The position numbers and the translations under genes are program-made. Positions 1-8,580 of a stretch of 64,000 bases of DNA are shown here, in pieces. The stretch lies in NCBI GenBank assembly GCA_959347345.1, contig OY365738.1, positions 1,698,501 to 1,762,500 on the forward strand. Direction: 5' to 3'. This stretch comes from an uncultured Amylibacter sp. GTDB taxonomy: Bacteria > Pseudomonadota > Alphaproteobacteria > Rhodobacterales > Rhodobacteraceae. A model generated the notes under the pieces. It ran no database searches and was not told the origin of the DNA. It saw only the letters and a list, made by a program, of their open reading frames with translations. Numbering within the stretch: position 1 is the stretch's first letter; every line of letters starts with the position of its first letter.

Positions 1-169
1 CTGCCAAGACATCGCATAACTCATTTCCCTGCTCTCCGTAGGGATTCGGGTAAGCCCAGAGTTTAAGAAAGACTTCATCGCAGAGCCTTGCTAAAATCTT
101 TTCGGAATCGTTAATTCCCACCGACTTCACAATAGGCGTAATATCCTTTGGGGGTTCGGGTTCATTCAT
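1..169 (-). CDS. Partial unknown protein, N-terminal 56 residues
   Basis: The reverse strand opens at an ATG (169-167) and stays open to the window edge, giving 56 residues that begin MNEPEPPKDITPIVKSVG and end in GNELCDVLA. The segment contains the aromatic, proline-rich stretch LKLWAYPNPYGEQ. I do not recognise the family firmly. The pattern of an aromatic YPNPY followed by an acidic ELCDxL resembles the opening of some uncharacterised nuclease-like proteins, but that is only an impression. The start codon falls inside a fifth, degenerate copy of the 7-base repeat that follows trpB, and no Shine-Dalgarno sequence is visible. The frame is closed by TGA just upstream, so the protein cannot extend further in that direction. 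Confidence 0.5.
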   Translation of the reverse strand, partial: MNEPEPPKDITPIVKSVGINDSEKILARLCDEVFLKLWAYPNPYGEQGNELCDVLA

Positions 170-170
170 C

Positions 171-198
171 ACTAATCACTAATCGCTAATCACTAATC
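171..198. repeat. 7-base tandem repeat array (4 units)
   Basis: Four units read ACTAATC, ACTAATC, GCTAATC and ACTAATC. They fill the gap between the trpB stop codon and the next gene. Each unit carries TAA on the plus strand and TAG on the minus strand. It is one of eight such arrays in the window. Confidence 0.85.
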
Positions 199-1427
199 TA
201 AAACCCCGCCATATCCAAACCCAAAGCCCGCGCCACGGTAAAAATATCCTTATCGCCACGCCCACACATATTCATCACCAACAGATGATCGCGTGGCAAA
301 TCGGGCGCGATTTTCACCACATGCGCCAAGGCATGGGCGGGTTCTAACGCTGGAATAATCCCCTCCGTCCGACAGGATAATTGAAACGCATCCAACGCCT
401 CTTTATCCGTTATGGCAACATACTTTGCCCGCCCGTTTTGATGCAACCACGCGTGTTCTGGTCCAATCCCCGGATAATCCAAACCTGCCGAAATCGAATG
501 TCCCTCTAAAATCTGCCCATCCTCATCTTGCAATAAATACGTGCGATTGCCGTGTAAAACTCCAGCCCGACCACCGGTTAAAGAGGCACAATGCTCCATC
601 CGTTCATCCACGCCTTTGCCGCCAGCCTCCACCCCGATAATCGCCACGGAGTCATCATCCAAAAACGGATAAAACAAACCCATCGCGTTAGAGCCACCGC
701 CAATACACGCGACCAGAGTATCGGGCAATCGCCCCTCAGCCTTATGCATTTGCGCCTTCGTCTCCTTGCCAATAATCGATTGAAAATCGCGCACCATGGC
801 AGGGTAGGGGTGCGGGCCGGCAACCGTGCCAATACAATAAAACGTCTCATCCACATAGGTCACCCAATCGCGCATCGCGTCATTCATCGCGTCCTTTAAC
901 GTGCCACGACCAGAGGATACTGGCACAATCTCTGCCCCCAGCAGTTTCATCCGAAACACGTTCGGGGCCTGCCGTTCAACATCCTGCTCACCCATATAAA
1001 CCACGCATTTCAAACCAAATCGCGCACAGACGGTTGCGGTTGCCACTCCGTGTTGCCCCGCGCCCGTCTCGGCAATAATACGGGTTTTGCCCATCCGTCG
1101 TGCCAGCAAAATCTGCCCCAAGACATTGTTAATTTTATGCGCACCTGTGTGATTTAATTCATCGCGTTTTAAATAAATCTTTGCTCCGCCCAGCTCCTCG
1201 GTCAGGCGTTCGGCGTGATAGAGCGGGCTGGGTCGTCCAACATAATGCGTCCATAAATCGTCCATCTCTGCCCAAAATTTTGGGTCGTCTTTGGCTCGGT
1301 CGTATTCGGCCTGTAAATCCAAAATCAACGGCATCAGAGTTTCCGACACAAAGCGACCGCCAAAATCGCCAAACCGCCCGTTTGCATCGGGGGTGTTGGT
1401 AAAGCTGTTTGGTAATTTTTTTTGCAT
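198..1427 (-). CDS. trpB: Tryptophan synthase beta chain
   Basis: Catalyses the last step of tryptophan synthesis, joining indole and serine with pyridoxal phosphate, as the beta half of the alpha2beta2 complex in the cytosol. The family signature GAHKINN carries the cofactor lysine. The phosphate-binding GGGSNA loop, the [12 protein letters not shown] stretch and the C-terminal NMCGRGDKD motif are all present. I chose the ATG at 1427 (MQKKLPNSF), giving 409 residues, because the family starts there; the longer frame from 1478 would run back over the end of trpF. trpF ends 17 bases upstream on the same strand, so the two are surely co-transcribed. No trpA is seen downstream: the next gene is unrelated and separated by a 7-base repeat array. 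Confidence 0.96.
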   Translation of the reverse strand: MQKKLPNSFTNTPDANGRFGDFGGRFVSETLMPLILDLQAEYDRAKDDPKFWAEMDDLWTHYVGRPSPLYHAERLTEELGGAKIYLKRDELNHTGAHKINNVLGQILLARRMGKTRIIAETGAGQHGVATATVCARFGLKCVVYMGEQDVERQAPNVFRMKLLGAEIVPVSSGRGTLKDAMNDAMRDWVTYVDETFYCIGTVAGPHPYPAMVRDFQSIIGKETKAQMHKAEGRLPDTLVACIGGGSNAMGLFYPFLDDDSVAIIGVEAGGKGVDERMEHCASLTGGRAGVLHGNRTYLLQDEDGQILEGHSISAGLDYPGIGPEHAWLHQNGRAKYVAITDKEALDAFQLSCRTEGIIPALEPAHALAHVVKIAPDLPRDHLLVMNMCGRGDKDIFTVARALGLDMAGF

Positions 1428-1443
1428 GGGTTTAGGCTTTCTG

Positions 1444-2097
1444 CTAGGGGGTTTTCTCAGGGTTAATAGATTTGGCAATTTTTAAAAAATCACGGATAAG
1501 GTCGGGGTCTTTTACACCTTTTATCCGCTCAATACCAGAGGAGATATCCACCGCCCGCGCACCCGACTCCGCCACCGCTTGATGGATAGTATCGGCGGAC
1601 AATCCGCCCGCCAGCATCCATGGTTTGTGCCAAGGATAGCCCGCCACCACCCGCCAATCAAACCCCTGCCCATGACCTCCGCGTTGCGCCGTTCCACGCG
1701 GGGGTTTTGCGTCCAGCAAAATCATATCACAAACGGATTCATAATCGGCAATCTGGGCGAGGTCTTTGTGCGTTTTAATCCCAATCGCCTTCATCACGGG
1801 CAGGTTAAACCGCAACCTTATATCGCGACATCGCGCGGGTGTTTCATCGCCGTGAAGCTGTATCATATCAAGCGGCACGGCCGATAACAACGCATCCAAA
1901 AACGCATCATCGGCGTTGACAACCAGCCCGACTTTACCCGTGTTTTCGGGGATATTTTGAAACAGAGTTTGGGCGCGGGCACTATCAATCGCACGGGGCG
2001 ACTCGGCACAAAAGACAAACCCCAGCCAATCGGCACCGCCAGTCAAAGCTGCGGTAATTCCTGCCTGTGTCGATAGCCCGCAAATCTTTACCTTCAT
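1444..2097 (-). CDS. trpF: Phosphoribosylanthranilate isomerase
   Basis: Third step of tryptophan synthesis from chorismate: an Amadori rearrangement of phosphoribosylanthranilate, carried out by a small TIM-barrel enzyme in the cytosol. The N-terminal MKVKICGLS holds the general-base cysteine. The IQLHGDE strand, the late catalytic aspartate in [10 protein letters not shown] and the phosphate-binding [12 protein letters not shown] and VDISSGIE segments follow in the usual order. At 217 residues it has normal length. Its ATG overlaps the end of the upstream LapA-domain gene by four bases (ATGA), a sign of translational coupling. The order lapA-trpF-trpB downstream of rpsA-ihfB is common in alphaproteobacteria. 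Confidence 0.95.
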   Translation of the reverse strand: MKVKICGLSTQAGITAALTGGADWLGFVFCAESPRAIDSARAQTLFQNIPENTGKVGLVVNADDAFLDALLSAVPLDMIQLHGDETPARCRDIRLRFNLPVMKAIGIKTHKDLAQIADYESVCDMILLDAKPPRGTAQRGGHGQGFDWRVVAGYPWHKPWMLAGGLSADTIHQAVAESGARAVDISSGIERIKGVKDPDLIRDFLKIAKSINPEKTP

Positions 2098-2444
2098 TCA
2101 ATTAACGCCAGTATATCGTCTTTTGGGCTTGCGCCCGTTTCGCTCTGGTTCAATCGTTCAGCTTCGCGTTTCACACGGGTTAGCTCGCGTTGTTGCAATC
2201 GTGCGTGAAGCCGTGCCGATAGCCCCCGCAGACCTTGCCAAATAAACCCAACCAGCAAACCAATAAGCCCGCCCAGAAGCAACGCAATAAACAACGGCAT
2301 GGAGATAAACGCGTCCAATCCCAAAAACGCGGCGATGGATTCAGGGAAAAGATACAGATTAACCGTGTGGTTATTTGCCAAAGCCAGCAGGAATAAGGGA
2401 AAGCCGATAAGGGCAAGGCAGATGTATTTAAGGTATTTTATCAT
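2094..2444 (-). CDS. LapA-domain (DUF1049) inner-membrane protein
   Basis: A 116-residue protein with two membrane segments, roughly residues 5-24 and 46-68, followed by a charged, probably coiled-coil tail rich in Arg, Glu and Gln (LHARLQQRELTRVKREAERL). This is the layout of the lipopolysaccharide-assembly protein A family (DUF1049), small inner-membrane proteins. In gammaproteobacteria lapA also follows ihfB and takes part in regulating LPS synthesis together with LapB. No lapB homologue is seen here, so that role is an inference from the family. It begins 18 bases after ihfB and overlaps trpF by four bases. Confidence 0.8.
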   Translation of the reverse strand: MIKYLKYICLALIGFPLFLLALANNHTVNLYLFPESIAAFLGLDAFISMPLFIALLLGGLIGLLVGFIWQGLRGLSARLHARLQQRELTRVKREAERLNQSETGASPKDDILALIE

Positions 2445-2462
2445 CGCGTCCCCAAAGATTTT

Positions 2463-2744
2463 TTATTTGGAATTCAGCCGTGCGTGCAACTGGCGACCGA
2501 TTTTGAAGAACGGTACATTTTTCGGCGCAACCTCAACATATTCGCCCGTGCGGGGATTGCGCCCCGTGCGTTTATCGCGTTTTTTAACGGAAAAAGTGCC
2601 AAACCCGCGCAATTCCACCCGTCCGCCTTTTTCCAAGGTGGCGACAATTTGGCTGAAAAAGGTTTCAATAATGTTTTCCACATCTGCCAGTGCCAGCTCT
2701 GGATTTTCTTTTAAGAGTTTATTGGTAAGCTCTGATCGTGTCAT
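2463..2744 (-). CDS. ihfB: Integration host factor beta subunit
   Basis: DNA-bending nucleoid protein of the HU/IHF family that works as a heterodimer with IhfA. The sequence carries the family core [14 protein letters not shown], the beta-arm GRNPRTGE and the proline that intercalates into DNA. I chose the ATG at 2744 ([10 protein letters not shown]), giving 93 residues. A GGGGGAT element lies about eight bases upstream, and the family begins at this residue. The seven-residue upstream extension from 2765 looks spurious. It lies directly downstream of rpsA on the same strand, the classical position of ihfB. Confidence 0.94.
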   Translation of the reverse strand: MTRSELTNKLLKENPELALADVENIIETFFSQIVATLEKGGRVELRGFGTFSVKKRDKRTGRNPRTGEYVEVAPKNVPFFKIGRQLHARLNSK

Positions 2745-2900
2745 CGGTTTATCCCCCAAGTGCAAATGCGTAATTTGTAATTTAGGTATCGTATAGCAGG
2801 GATTACTTTTTATGTGAAGTATTTTTTTCGGTTTTTTTGATTTTTTTGTGCGTTTAGGCGGGTTTAGGCGGAGGGTGCGGGGGTTTATCGCATATAATAA

Positions 2901-2922
2901 GGGGGCAGGTATCCCCGCCCCC
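2901..2922 (-). terminator. Hairpin in the rpsA-ihfB gap
   Basis: GGGGGC (2901-2906) can pair with GCCCCC (2917-2922) around a 10-base loop. It lies in the 208-base gap between rpsA and ihfB. On the minus strand it is followed by TTATTATATG rather than a clean U-run, so it may attenuate or process the transcript instead of ending it. The rest of the gap shows only a direct repeat of GTTTAGGCGG near 2852-2872. Confidence 0.35.
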
Positions 2923-2952
2923 CGATTGATTTTTGTTAGATTAAGACGGATT

Positions 2953-4965
2953 TTAGTCTTTGGCTTCTTTGCCAGAGTCTTTATCGGTGTCCTTATCCGC
3001 GTCCTTATCAGCCTTATCAGCTTTCGCCTTTGGTTCGGCTTTGGCTTTTGGCTCTGCTTTTGCTTTAGGCTTGGCTGGAGATTTAGTAGCTGCTTTGGCA
3101 GGTTTTTTCACCTCTGCCTCTACCGCGTCCTCAGCTTTTGCTTCGGGCTTTGCATCAACCTTTGCTTCAGGCTCAGCCTTATCAGCTTTTGCCTTTGGCT
3201 CGGCTTTTGCCTTCGCCGGAGTTTTTGCAGGTGCTTTCTTCGCAGGTGCCTTTTTCGCAGGTTTATCGCTGGCGGCCTCTTTATCAGACGCTGCGGATTT
3301 CAGGGCAACCCCCAAAATATCCCCCAACACAGACCCAGAATCGGACGAGCCATACTGCTCTACCGCTTCCTTCTCTTCGGCAATTTCACGTGCCTTCACA
3401 GACAGGCTCAATTTGCGGGTTTTGCTATCAATCGCGGTGATACGGGCATCCACCTTATCACCAACAACGAACCGTTCGGGGCGTTGTTCATCGCGATCAC
3501 GGCTCAAATCAGAACGGCGGATATAGGCTTTCATACCTTCATATTCCACTTCAATCCCACCATCCTCAATCTTGGTCACGACAACGGATACAACCGCACC
3601 GCGTTTCACGCCAGAGGTTGCCTCGGTAAAGGGATCTTCGCTCAGCGCTTTAACCGACAAAGAAACACGTTCCTTTTCGATATTCACATCGGTGACAACG
3701 GCGGTAATAGTATCACCCTTGCTATAATCGGCAAGAGCTTCCTCGCCCGAACGATTCCAATCCAAATCGGACAAATGCACCATCCCGTCAATATCGTTTT
3801 CCAACCCGATAAACAAACCGAATTCGGTGGTATTTTTAACAATACCCTCAATCTGGCTGCCACTTGGGTATTTTTCATTGAACTCTTCCCACGGGTTGTT
3901 CTGTGCTTGTTTCAAGCCCAAAGACACACGCCGTTTGGTCGTATCAATTTCCAAAATAACGACTTTCACCTCTTCGCTGATAGACACGATTTTGCCCGGA
4001 TGCAGGTTTTTCTTAGTCCATGACATCTCTGACACATGCACCAAACCTTCAACACCTTTATCCAAAGAGACAAATGCACCGTAATCGGTGATATTGGTGA
4101 TTTTGCCCATATGCATAGAATCGATGGGGAATTTGTCTTCCACACTCATCCACGGGTCGTCCTGCAACTGTTTCATACCCAAAGAAATCCGATGGGTTTC
4201 TTTGTTGATTTTCATCACTTGAACTTGGACGGTTTGCCCGACTTCCAAAGCTTCCGAGGGATGATGAATCCGCGACCACGATATATCGGTAACATGGAGC
4301 AAGCCATCAATCCCGCCCAAATCCACAAACGCACCGTATTCGGTGATGTTTTTCACAACCCCATCCACGGTATTGCCTTCGCTGAGCTGATCAACGATTT
4401 CGGCACGTTGCACGGCGCGGGATTCTTCCAAAATAGCCCGCCGAGAGACGACGATATTACCGCGTCTGCGGTCCATTTTCAAAATCACAAACGGCTGGGT
4501 GATATTCATCAAAGTCGCGGCATCGCGCACTGGGCGCACATCCATTTGAGAGCCAGGTAGGAACGCCAAAACACCGCCCAAATCAACGGTGAAACCGCCT
4601 TTAACACGGCCGTTAATCGCGCCATCCACCCGCTCATCGGCGGCGTATGCTTTTTCAAGGCGGAACCATGATTCTTCGCGTCTGGCGGCCTCGTGGGAAA
4701 TGGTCGCTTCCCCGCGTGAGTTTTCGATTTGTTTTAAGAAGACATCAACGCGATCGCCGATGTTTATATCTGGCTCTTGTCCTGGGTCGGCGAATTCTTT
4801 TATATCCACGCGCCCTTCCATTTTATAGCCGACATCAATAATCGCCTGACCTGCTTCAATGGCGATAACCCGCCCTTTTACGACAGAGCCCACTTCGGGC
4901 GCGTCTACTTCGAAACTTTCGTTTAAGAGCGTTTCAAACTCTTCCATCGTGGCTTTTGCACACAT
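2953..4965 (-). CDS. rpsA: 30S ribosomal protein S1 with long Lys/Ala/Pro tail
   Basis: Binds mRNA on the small ribosomal subunit and unwinds it for initiation. At 670 residues it is longer than the usual 550-570 or so. Six S1 (OB-fold) repeats run from about residue 24 to 521; the repeats that are easiest to read carry [18 protein letters not shown] and [10 protein letters not shown] cores. From about residue 545 a low-complexity tail takes over, built of Lys, Ala, Pro, Glu and Asp ([20 protein letters not shown] and similar), ending in an acidic [13 protein letters not shown] stretch. The start is supported by GAAGGATA about eight bases before ATG 4965. The 5' region holds two hairpins that could serve autoregulation, as is known for S1 elsewhere. 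Confidence 0.96.
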   Translation of the reverse strand: MCAKATMEEFETLLNESFEVDAPEVGSVVKGRVIAIEAGQAIIDVGYKMEGRVDIKEFADPGQEPDINIGDRVDVFLKQIENSRGEATISHEAARREESWFRLEKAYAADERVDGAINGRVKGGFTVDLGGVLAFLPGSQMDVRPVRDAATLMNITQPFVILKMDRRRGNIVVSRRAILEESRAVQRAEIVDQLSEGNTVDGVVKNITEYGAFVDLGGIDGLLHVTDISWSRIHHPSEALEVGQTVQVQVMKINKETHRISLGMKQLQDDPWMSVEDKFPIDSMHMGKITNITDYGAFVSLDKGVEGLVHVSEMSWTKKNLHPGKIVSISEEVKVVILEIDTTKRRVSLGLKQAQNNPWEEFNEKYPSGSQIEGIVKNTTEFGLFIGLENDIDGMVHLSDLDWNRSGEEALADYSKGDTITAVVTDVNIEKERVSLSVKALSEDPFTEATSGVKRGAVVSVVVTKIEDGGIEVEYEGMKAYIRRSDLSRDRDEQRPERFVVGDKVDARITAIDSKTRKLSLSVKAREIAEEKEAVEQYGSSDSGSVLGDILGVALKSAASDKEAASDKPAKKAPAKKAPAKTPAKAKAEPKAKADKAEPEAKVDAKPEAKAEDAVEAEVKKPAKAATKSPAKPKAKAEPKAKAEPKAKADKADKDADKDTDKDSGKEAKD

Positions 4966-5040
4966 ATCTTATCCTTCGGGGCAAGCCCCTTTTGCCATAG
5001 GTTTGGCCGCGTGGGGGTGGTTTTAGCCCCGCCCACGGGT
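4966..5040 (-). promoter_or_regulatory. Structured 5' leader of rpsA
   Basis: Just upstream of the rpsA ribosome-binding site, GGGG (4978-4981) and CCCC (4986-4989) form a tight hairpin. Further up, CGTGGG and CCCACG arms (5010-5015 and 5032-5037) close a second one with extra inner G-C pairs. S1 mRNAs are often autoregulated through leader structure; applying that here is inference. The rest of the gap to 5308 holds a heptamer array and the promoter of the next gene. Confidence 0.4.
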
Positions 5041-5183
5041 CTTTGGTTTCGTTGTCTGCCCGCGCAACATGGGTTTATGATAAGCCCAAAACGATTATGG
5101 CAAGAATCGGTTTAGTATGCCACGCGTACAGAATCGGGGTTTTATACTGGTTTTTGGGCGAATGCAAGGGGGTTTTTAGAGGA

Positions 5184-5211
5184 ATTGTGGATTATGAATT
5201 GTAAATTGTGA
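5184..5211. repeat. 7-base tandem repeat array (4 units)
   Basis: Units ATTGTGG, ATTATGA, ATTGTAA and ATTGTGA lie in the divergent gap between rpsA and the ParB-like gene. The period is exactly seven bases. This copy is upstream of both neighbours rather than at a gene end. Confidence 0.75.
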
Positions 5212-5240
5212 ATGGTTTTTAGGTTTTTTGGGGTAATCGC

Positions 5241-5270
5241 TTGACATAATTTGCAAAATAGCCATTATGT
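5241..5270 (+). promoter_or_regulatory. Sigma-70-type promoter of the ParB-like/Dam pair
   Basis: A perfect -35 TTGACA (5241-5246) is followed after 17-18 bases by ATTATG or TTATGT (5264-5270). The predicted transcript start, about 5277, lies beyond the first in-frame start codon and before ATG 5309, so it decides the start of the gene. Confidence 0.6.
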
Positions 5271-5308
5271 TGCGTTTGAAAGACAAAATCAATCTTAACG
5301 AGGGTACA

Positions 5309-6589
5309 ATGGCAGAGCAAGAAATAAAGCCTGAACAAGAAATAAAATATATAAATATCAAGGATTTGGTCCTATGGACAGAAAATCCGAGGTATCCTGT
5401 TGATACAGTGGCGACAGATCAAGATATTGCCACGCTTGCTATAAGCACCGATGGGCGTAGCAGATGGAATTTGAAAACTCTTTTTAAATTGATGGGTAAG
5501 CGATATGATTACAGCGAATTACCTATCGTTTTTTATGTAGATGATAAGCCTGTGGTTTATGATGGCAACAGGCGTGTTTTAATTGGTAAGATTAAATATG
5601 GACATGTAGAAGTGGACTCCGATTATGATTTTTCAGAAATTGATTTTCCCGAAGAGCTTCCATGTAGTGTCTGTCATGATAAGGAAGTTGTGCTAGATAA
5701 CATTCAGAGAAAACACGCAAAAGGCGGTAGCTGGAAACCACTCGAAAGAGATATTTTTAAGCATAAAGAAATGAAAGAGCCCAAATCTTTTTTTATGGTG
5801 CTTAATGAGGCAACAGGTATTATTTCAAACAATCTTTTTATGAATCAAGTTTTTGTAAAAGAAGAAGTATTTTCAAATGAAGCTTTAAAAGCTTTGAATA
5901 TTTCTGGAAAAAATAATAGATTAGAATCGCCTTACAGTGACGATGACCTTAAAACCATTTTAGATAGAATAGTTAAGCTAGTTGATAATGAAAAAATTAC
6001 AACACGTGAAAATCGATTCGGTATAATATCCTTACTAGAACAAGATGCCGAAATTTCTAATATTATATCAAAAAACAAAGAGAAAAAACGCCACCCGCAT
6101 ATAAATAAACCACAGCCAAATATAAATAAAGAATCTTCTGTTACTGAAAAAAAGAGGCCACGAAATAAATCAAAGGAAAGAACTTTATTCGGTAAAAATA
6201 CACCTCATTTTAAAGATGATATAACAGAAAATCTTTTTTTTGATTTAAGAAAAATTCATAGCGAAATAATTAAAAAAAAGTATTCAGAGTATGCTACAAT
6301 GATTGTGGTAATGGGATTAAGATTGTTATGCCAAGTCGCCGACAGAAAATATAAAAGAGACGTGAAGACATACATAGATAGATATTTTGATGACGCAGAA
6401 AAGGAACTTACTGATGAAGATAAACTTTATTTAGTTTTTCATAATGTACGGAAAAAAAATATGGCGCAGGTATTAAATGAAGGTGCTCATAAAAATTCCT
6501 ATATAATCAGCAGAGACCAAACCGTTGCTCTATCGCTTATCATTGGAAAAATTCTAGAGAAAACCCATGGCGCAGAAACCTCCAAATAA
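5309..6589 (+). CDS. ParB/sulfiredoxin-fold protein paired with a DNA adenine methylase
   Basis: A 426-residue protein. The first 150 or so residues have the ParB N-terminal layout: LWTENPRYPVD, a VYDGNRRVLIGKIK box (a GNRR variant of the GERR box) and later IQRKHAKGGSWKPLERD. The middle is charged and low in complexity (KKRHPHINKPQPN). The C-terminal part is helical and ends in LNEGAHKN followed by a hydrophobic helix, reminiscent of small helical domains at the end of defence proteins. The ATG at 5309 is preceded by GAGG at good spacing and lies inside the predicted transcript. The methylase gene overlaps the last 23 bases. Its composition is clearly more AT-rich than the flanking rpsA and gap genes, suggesting transfer. 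The function is unproven; a nuclease or NTP-dependent switch acting with the methylase is an inference. Confidence 0.8.
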   Translation: MAEQEIKPEQEIKYINIKDLVLWTENPRYPVDTVATDQDIATLAISTDGRSRWNLKTLFKLMGKRYDYSELPIVFYVDDKPVVYDGNRRVLIGKIKYGHVEVDSDYDFSEIDFPEELPCSVCHDKEVVLDNIQRKHAKGGSWKPLERDIFKHKEMKEPKSFFMVLNEATGIISNNLFMNQVFVKEEVFSNEALKALNISGKNNRLESPYSDDDLKTILDRIVKLVDNEKITTRENRFGIISLLEQDAEISNIISKNKEKKRHPHINKPQPNINKESSVTEKKRPRNKSKERTLFGKNTPHFKDDITENLFFDLRKIHSEIIKKKYSEYATMIVVMGLRLLCQVADRKYKRDVKTYIDRYFDDAEKELTDEDKLYLVFHNVRKKNMAQVLNEGAHKNSYIISRDQTVALSLIIGKILEKTHGAETSK

Positions 6590-7478
6590 ATTTTATTCGC
6601 CTTTACGCTATCCAGGGGGCAAGACCAAGCTCGCACCGTTTATCAAAAAGCTTTTTGATGAAAACGACCTAAAGGGCTGTCATTATATTGAACCCTACGC
6701 GGGGGGTGCGGGTGTGGCTTTATCCTTGCTTTTGGATGGCTATGCCAGCAAAATAACCATTAACGATTTTGACCGCTCTATTTATGCGTTCTGGTATAGC
6801 GTTGTGTATAGAAGCAAGAAATTTTGTGAAAAAATTAACGACACCTACATTGATATTGACACATGGAAACTGCAAAAAGAAATTCAAAATAATAAAGCCA
6901 AAGCCGATTTATTCACCCTTGGATTTTCCACCTTTTATTTAAACCGAACCAACGTTTCGGGGGTTATTAAAGGCGGGCTAATTGGTGGCTATCACCAATC
7001 GGGCGAATACAAAATTGATGCACGATTTAATAAACCCGTCCTGATAGAAAAAATCCGTGCGATTGCCGAACATAAAAAGAAAATAAAAGTAACCAATAAA
7101 AATGCTTTGGCTGTAATCCGCACAGCCCCCAAAGACAGTTTTGTTTATTTTGACCCGCCCTATGTGGAAAAGGCAAACGGGCTTTATATGAATTTTTACA
7201 CCACCAAAGACCATGAAAAAATTGCCAAAAAGATTATAGAAAACGCCGTGGGTTTTCGCTGGCTATTATCCTATGATAGTAATGATTTGATAAAAGAGCT
7301 ATACAAAAGCTATGAAGACAACAGATTATCTTGGGGGTTAAATTATGGCTCGTCCAATAGAAAAGGAACTGAGGATATATTTTTGCATAAAGACCTTCGG
7401 TATAAAAAAGCAAAACACCTTTTAAAAACGCCAGACCTGCAAAGTGAGGGATGCCCCCCAAACATGGTCGCCATATAG
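6567..7478 (+). CDS. D12-class DNA adenine-N6 methyltransferase (Dam-like)
   Basis: Transfers a methyl group from S-adenosylmethionine to adenine N6 in DNA. The order of motifs is that of the Dam/DpnM (D12, alpha) class: N-terminal LRYPGGKTKL, the cofactor loop EPYAGGAGVALSLL, then the catalytic DPPY in FVYFDPPYVEK about two thirds along. The 303-residue length is typical. The conserved FYLNRTNVSGVIKGG stretch belongs to the target-recognition side; the actual site cannot be read from sequence. The start overlaps the ParB-like gene by 23 bases, so the two are made together. A second, unrelated-looking member of the same class lies at 37959, also beside a ParB-like gene. Confidence 0.9.
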   Translation: MAQKPPNKFYSPLRYPGGKTKLAPFIKKLFDENDLKGCHYIEPYAGGAGVALSLLLDGYASKITINDFDRSIYAFWYSVVYRSKKFCEKINDTYIDIDTWKLQKEIQNNKAKADLFTLGFSTFYLNRTNVSGVIKGGLIGGYHQSGEYKIDARFNKPVLIEKIRAIAEHKKKIKVTNKNALAVIRTAPKDSFVYFDPPYVEKANGLYMNFYTTKDHEKIAKKIIENAVGFRWLLSYDSNDLIKELYKSYEDNRLSWGLNYGSSNRKGTEDIFLHKDLRYKKAKHLLKTPDLQSEGCPPNMVAI

Positions 7479-7482
7479 GGGC

Positions 7483-7511
7483 TTGCCAATTCCCCCCGTT
7501 ATTGCTAATAT
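7483..7511 (+). promoter_or_regulatory. Promoter of gap-edd
   Basis: TTGCCA (7483-7488), a 17-base spacer and TAATAT (7506-7511) precede gap by about 37 bases. The layout matches the argG promoter (TTGCAA, 17 bases, TAATAC), so this looks like the vegetative consensus of the organism. Confidence 0.65.
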
Positions 7512-7548
7512 AGGACTTTATATTTAACAAAAACGACAAAGGTATCCT

Positions 7549-8580
7549 ATGACCCAACAAACCCCCACCATCGCCATTAACGGATTTGGACGGATAGGGC
7601 GTTGCATCGCGCGCGCACTATCTAACATGCCGAACCCCCCCGTGAAACTAATTGCCATTAACGATTTGGCACCGCCCGCACACCTCGCCCATTTATTGCG
7701 GTTTGACTCTGTCCATGGGCGGTTTGACAAACAGGTAGCGGTAACGGACACCACCATGACGATTGGCGAGCTGAAAATCGCCCTATCGCAAAACCCCAAA
7801 CCCGAAGAGCTAAACTGGAACGGGGTTGATATCGTGCTGGAATGCTCTGGTCGTTTTACCACGCGGGAGGCAGCCGCCGCCCACCTGCAAAACGGCAGCA
7901 AACGAGTGCTGGTATCGGCCCCAGTGAAATCCGCCGATAAAACGATAGTCTTTGGCGTTAATCATACCAGCCTGCAACCCGATGATTTAATCGTCTCAAA
8001 CGCGTCTTGCACGACCAATTGCCTTGCCCCCGTGGCAATGGTTTTGGATGCGCATTTTGGCATAGTCTCTGGCTATATGACCACCGTCCATGCCTATACC
8101 GGCGACCAGCCGACTCATGACCGCAATCATAGCGACCTGTATCGCGCCCGCGCCGCCGCCCTGTCTATGATACCCACGTCAACGGGTGCAGCACGGGCTA
8201 TTTCGCTGGTTTTACCGCAATTGGAAGGACGGATTGAGGGCTCTGCCCTACGGGTGCCAACCGCCAATGTGTCGATGATTGATTTGTCTTTTAATGTGGA
8301 AAAAGTGCCGAGCGTGGCGGAATTAAACGCCGCGATGCAGGCCGCCGCTTTGGGCGAATTGGCTGGGGTTTTGGCGTACGAGACCGCGCCGTTGGTGTCG
8401 GTTGATTTTAATCACACCGCCACATCCTCCAATTTTGCCGCACCCCAAACCTGCGTTACGGAGGGCGGATTGTGCCGTGTTGTCTCGTGGTATGATAACG
8501 AGTGGGGGTTTTCCAATCGTATGATTGATATGGCGGGATTGATGGCGGGGCAGTTAGGCTCTGAAACAGGTAAATCATGA
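7549..8580 (+). CDS. gap: Glyceraldehyde-3-phosphate dehydrogenase, type I
   Basis: Oxidises glyceraldehyde 3-phosphate to 1,3-bisphosphoglycerate with NAD(P). The N-terminal Rossmann signature INGFGRIGR, the catalytic Cys154 in SNASCTTNCLAP, His181 in TTVHAYTGDQ and the closing SWYDNEWGFSNRM are all in place. The conserved arginine loop reads LYRARAAALSMIPTSTGAA. The 343-residue length is normal. Its stop codon overlaps the start of edd by four bases (ATGA), placing it in one operon with the Entner-Doudoroff dehydratase, whose pathway delivers its substrate. Confidence 0.96.
   Translation: MTQQTPTIAINGFGRIGRCIARALSNMPNPPVKLIAINDLAPPAHLAHLLRFDSVHGRFDKQVAVTDTTMTIGELKIALSQNPKPEELNWNGVDIVLECSGRFTTREAAAAHLQNGSKRVLVSAPVKSADKTIVFGVNHTSLQPDDLIVSNASCTTNCLAPVAMVLDAHFGIVSGYMTTVHAYTGDQPTHDRNHSDLYRARAAALSMIPTSTGAARAISLVLPQLEGRIEGSALRVPTANVSMIDLSFNVEKVPSVAELNAAMQAAALGELAGVLAYETAPLVSVDFNHTATSSNFAAPQTCVTEGGLCRVVSWYDNEWGFSNRMIDMAGLMAGQLGSETGKS

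Noticed and set aside
171..198. CRISPR-like reading of the short repeats
   Set aside because: Units of seven bases without spacers, and no cas genes anywhere in the window.
2848..4023. 391-codon open frame on the plus strand
   Set aside because: It is antisense to rpsA. Its long Phe/Leu/Arg/Cys-rich runs come from the Lys/Ala/Glu-rich S1 tail read backwards.
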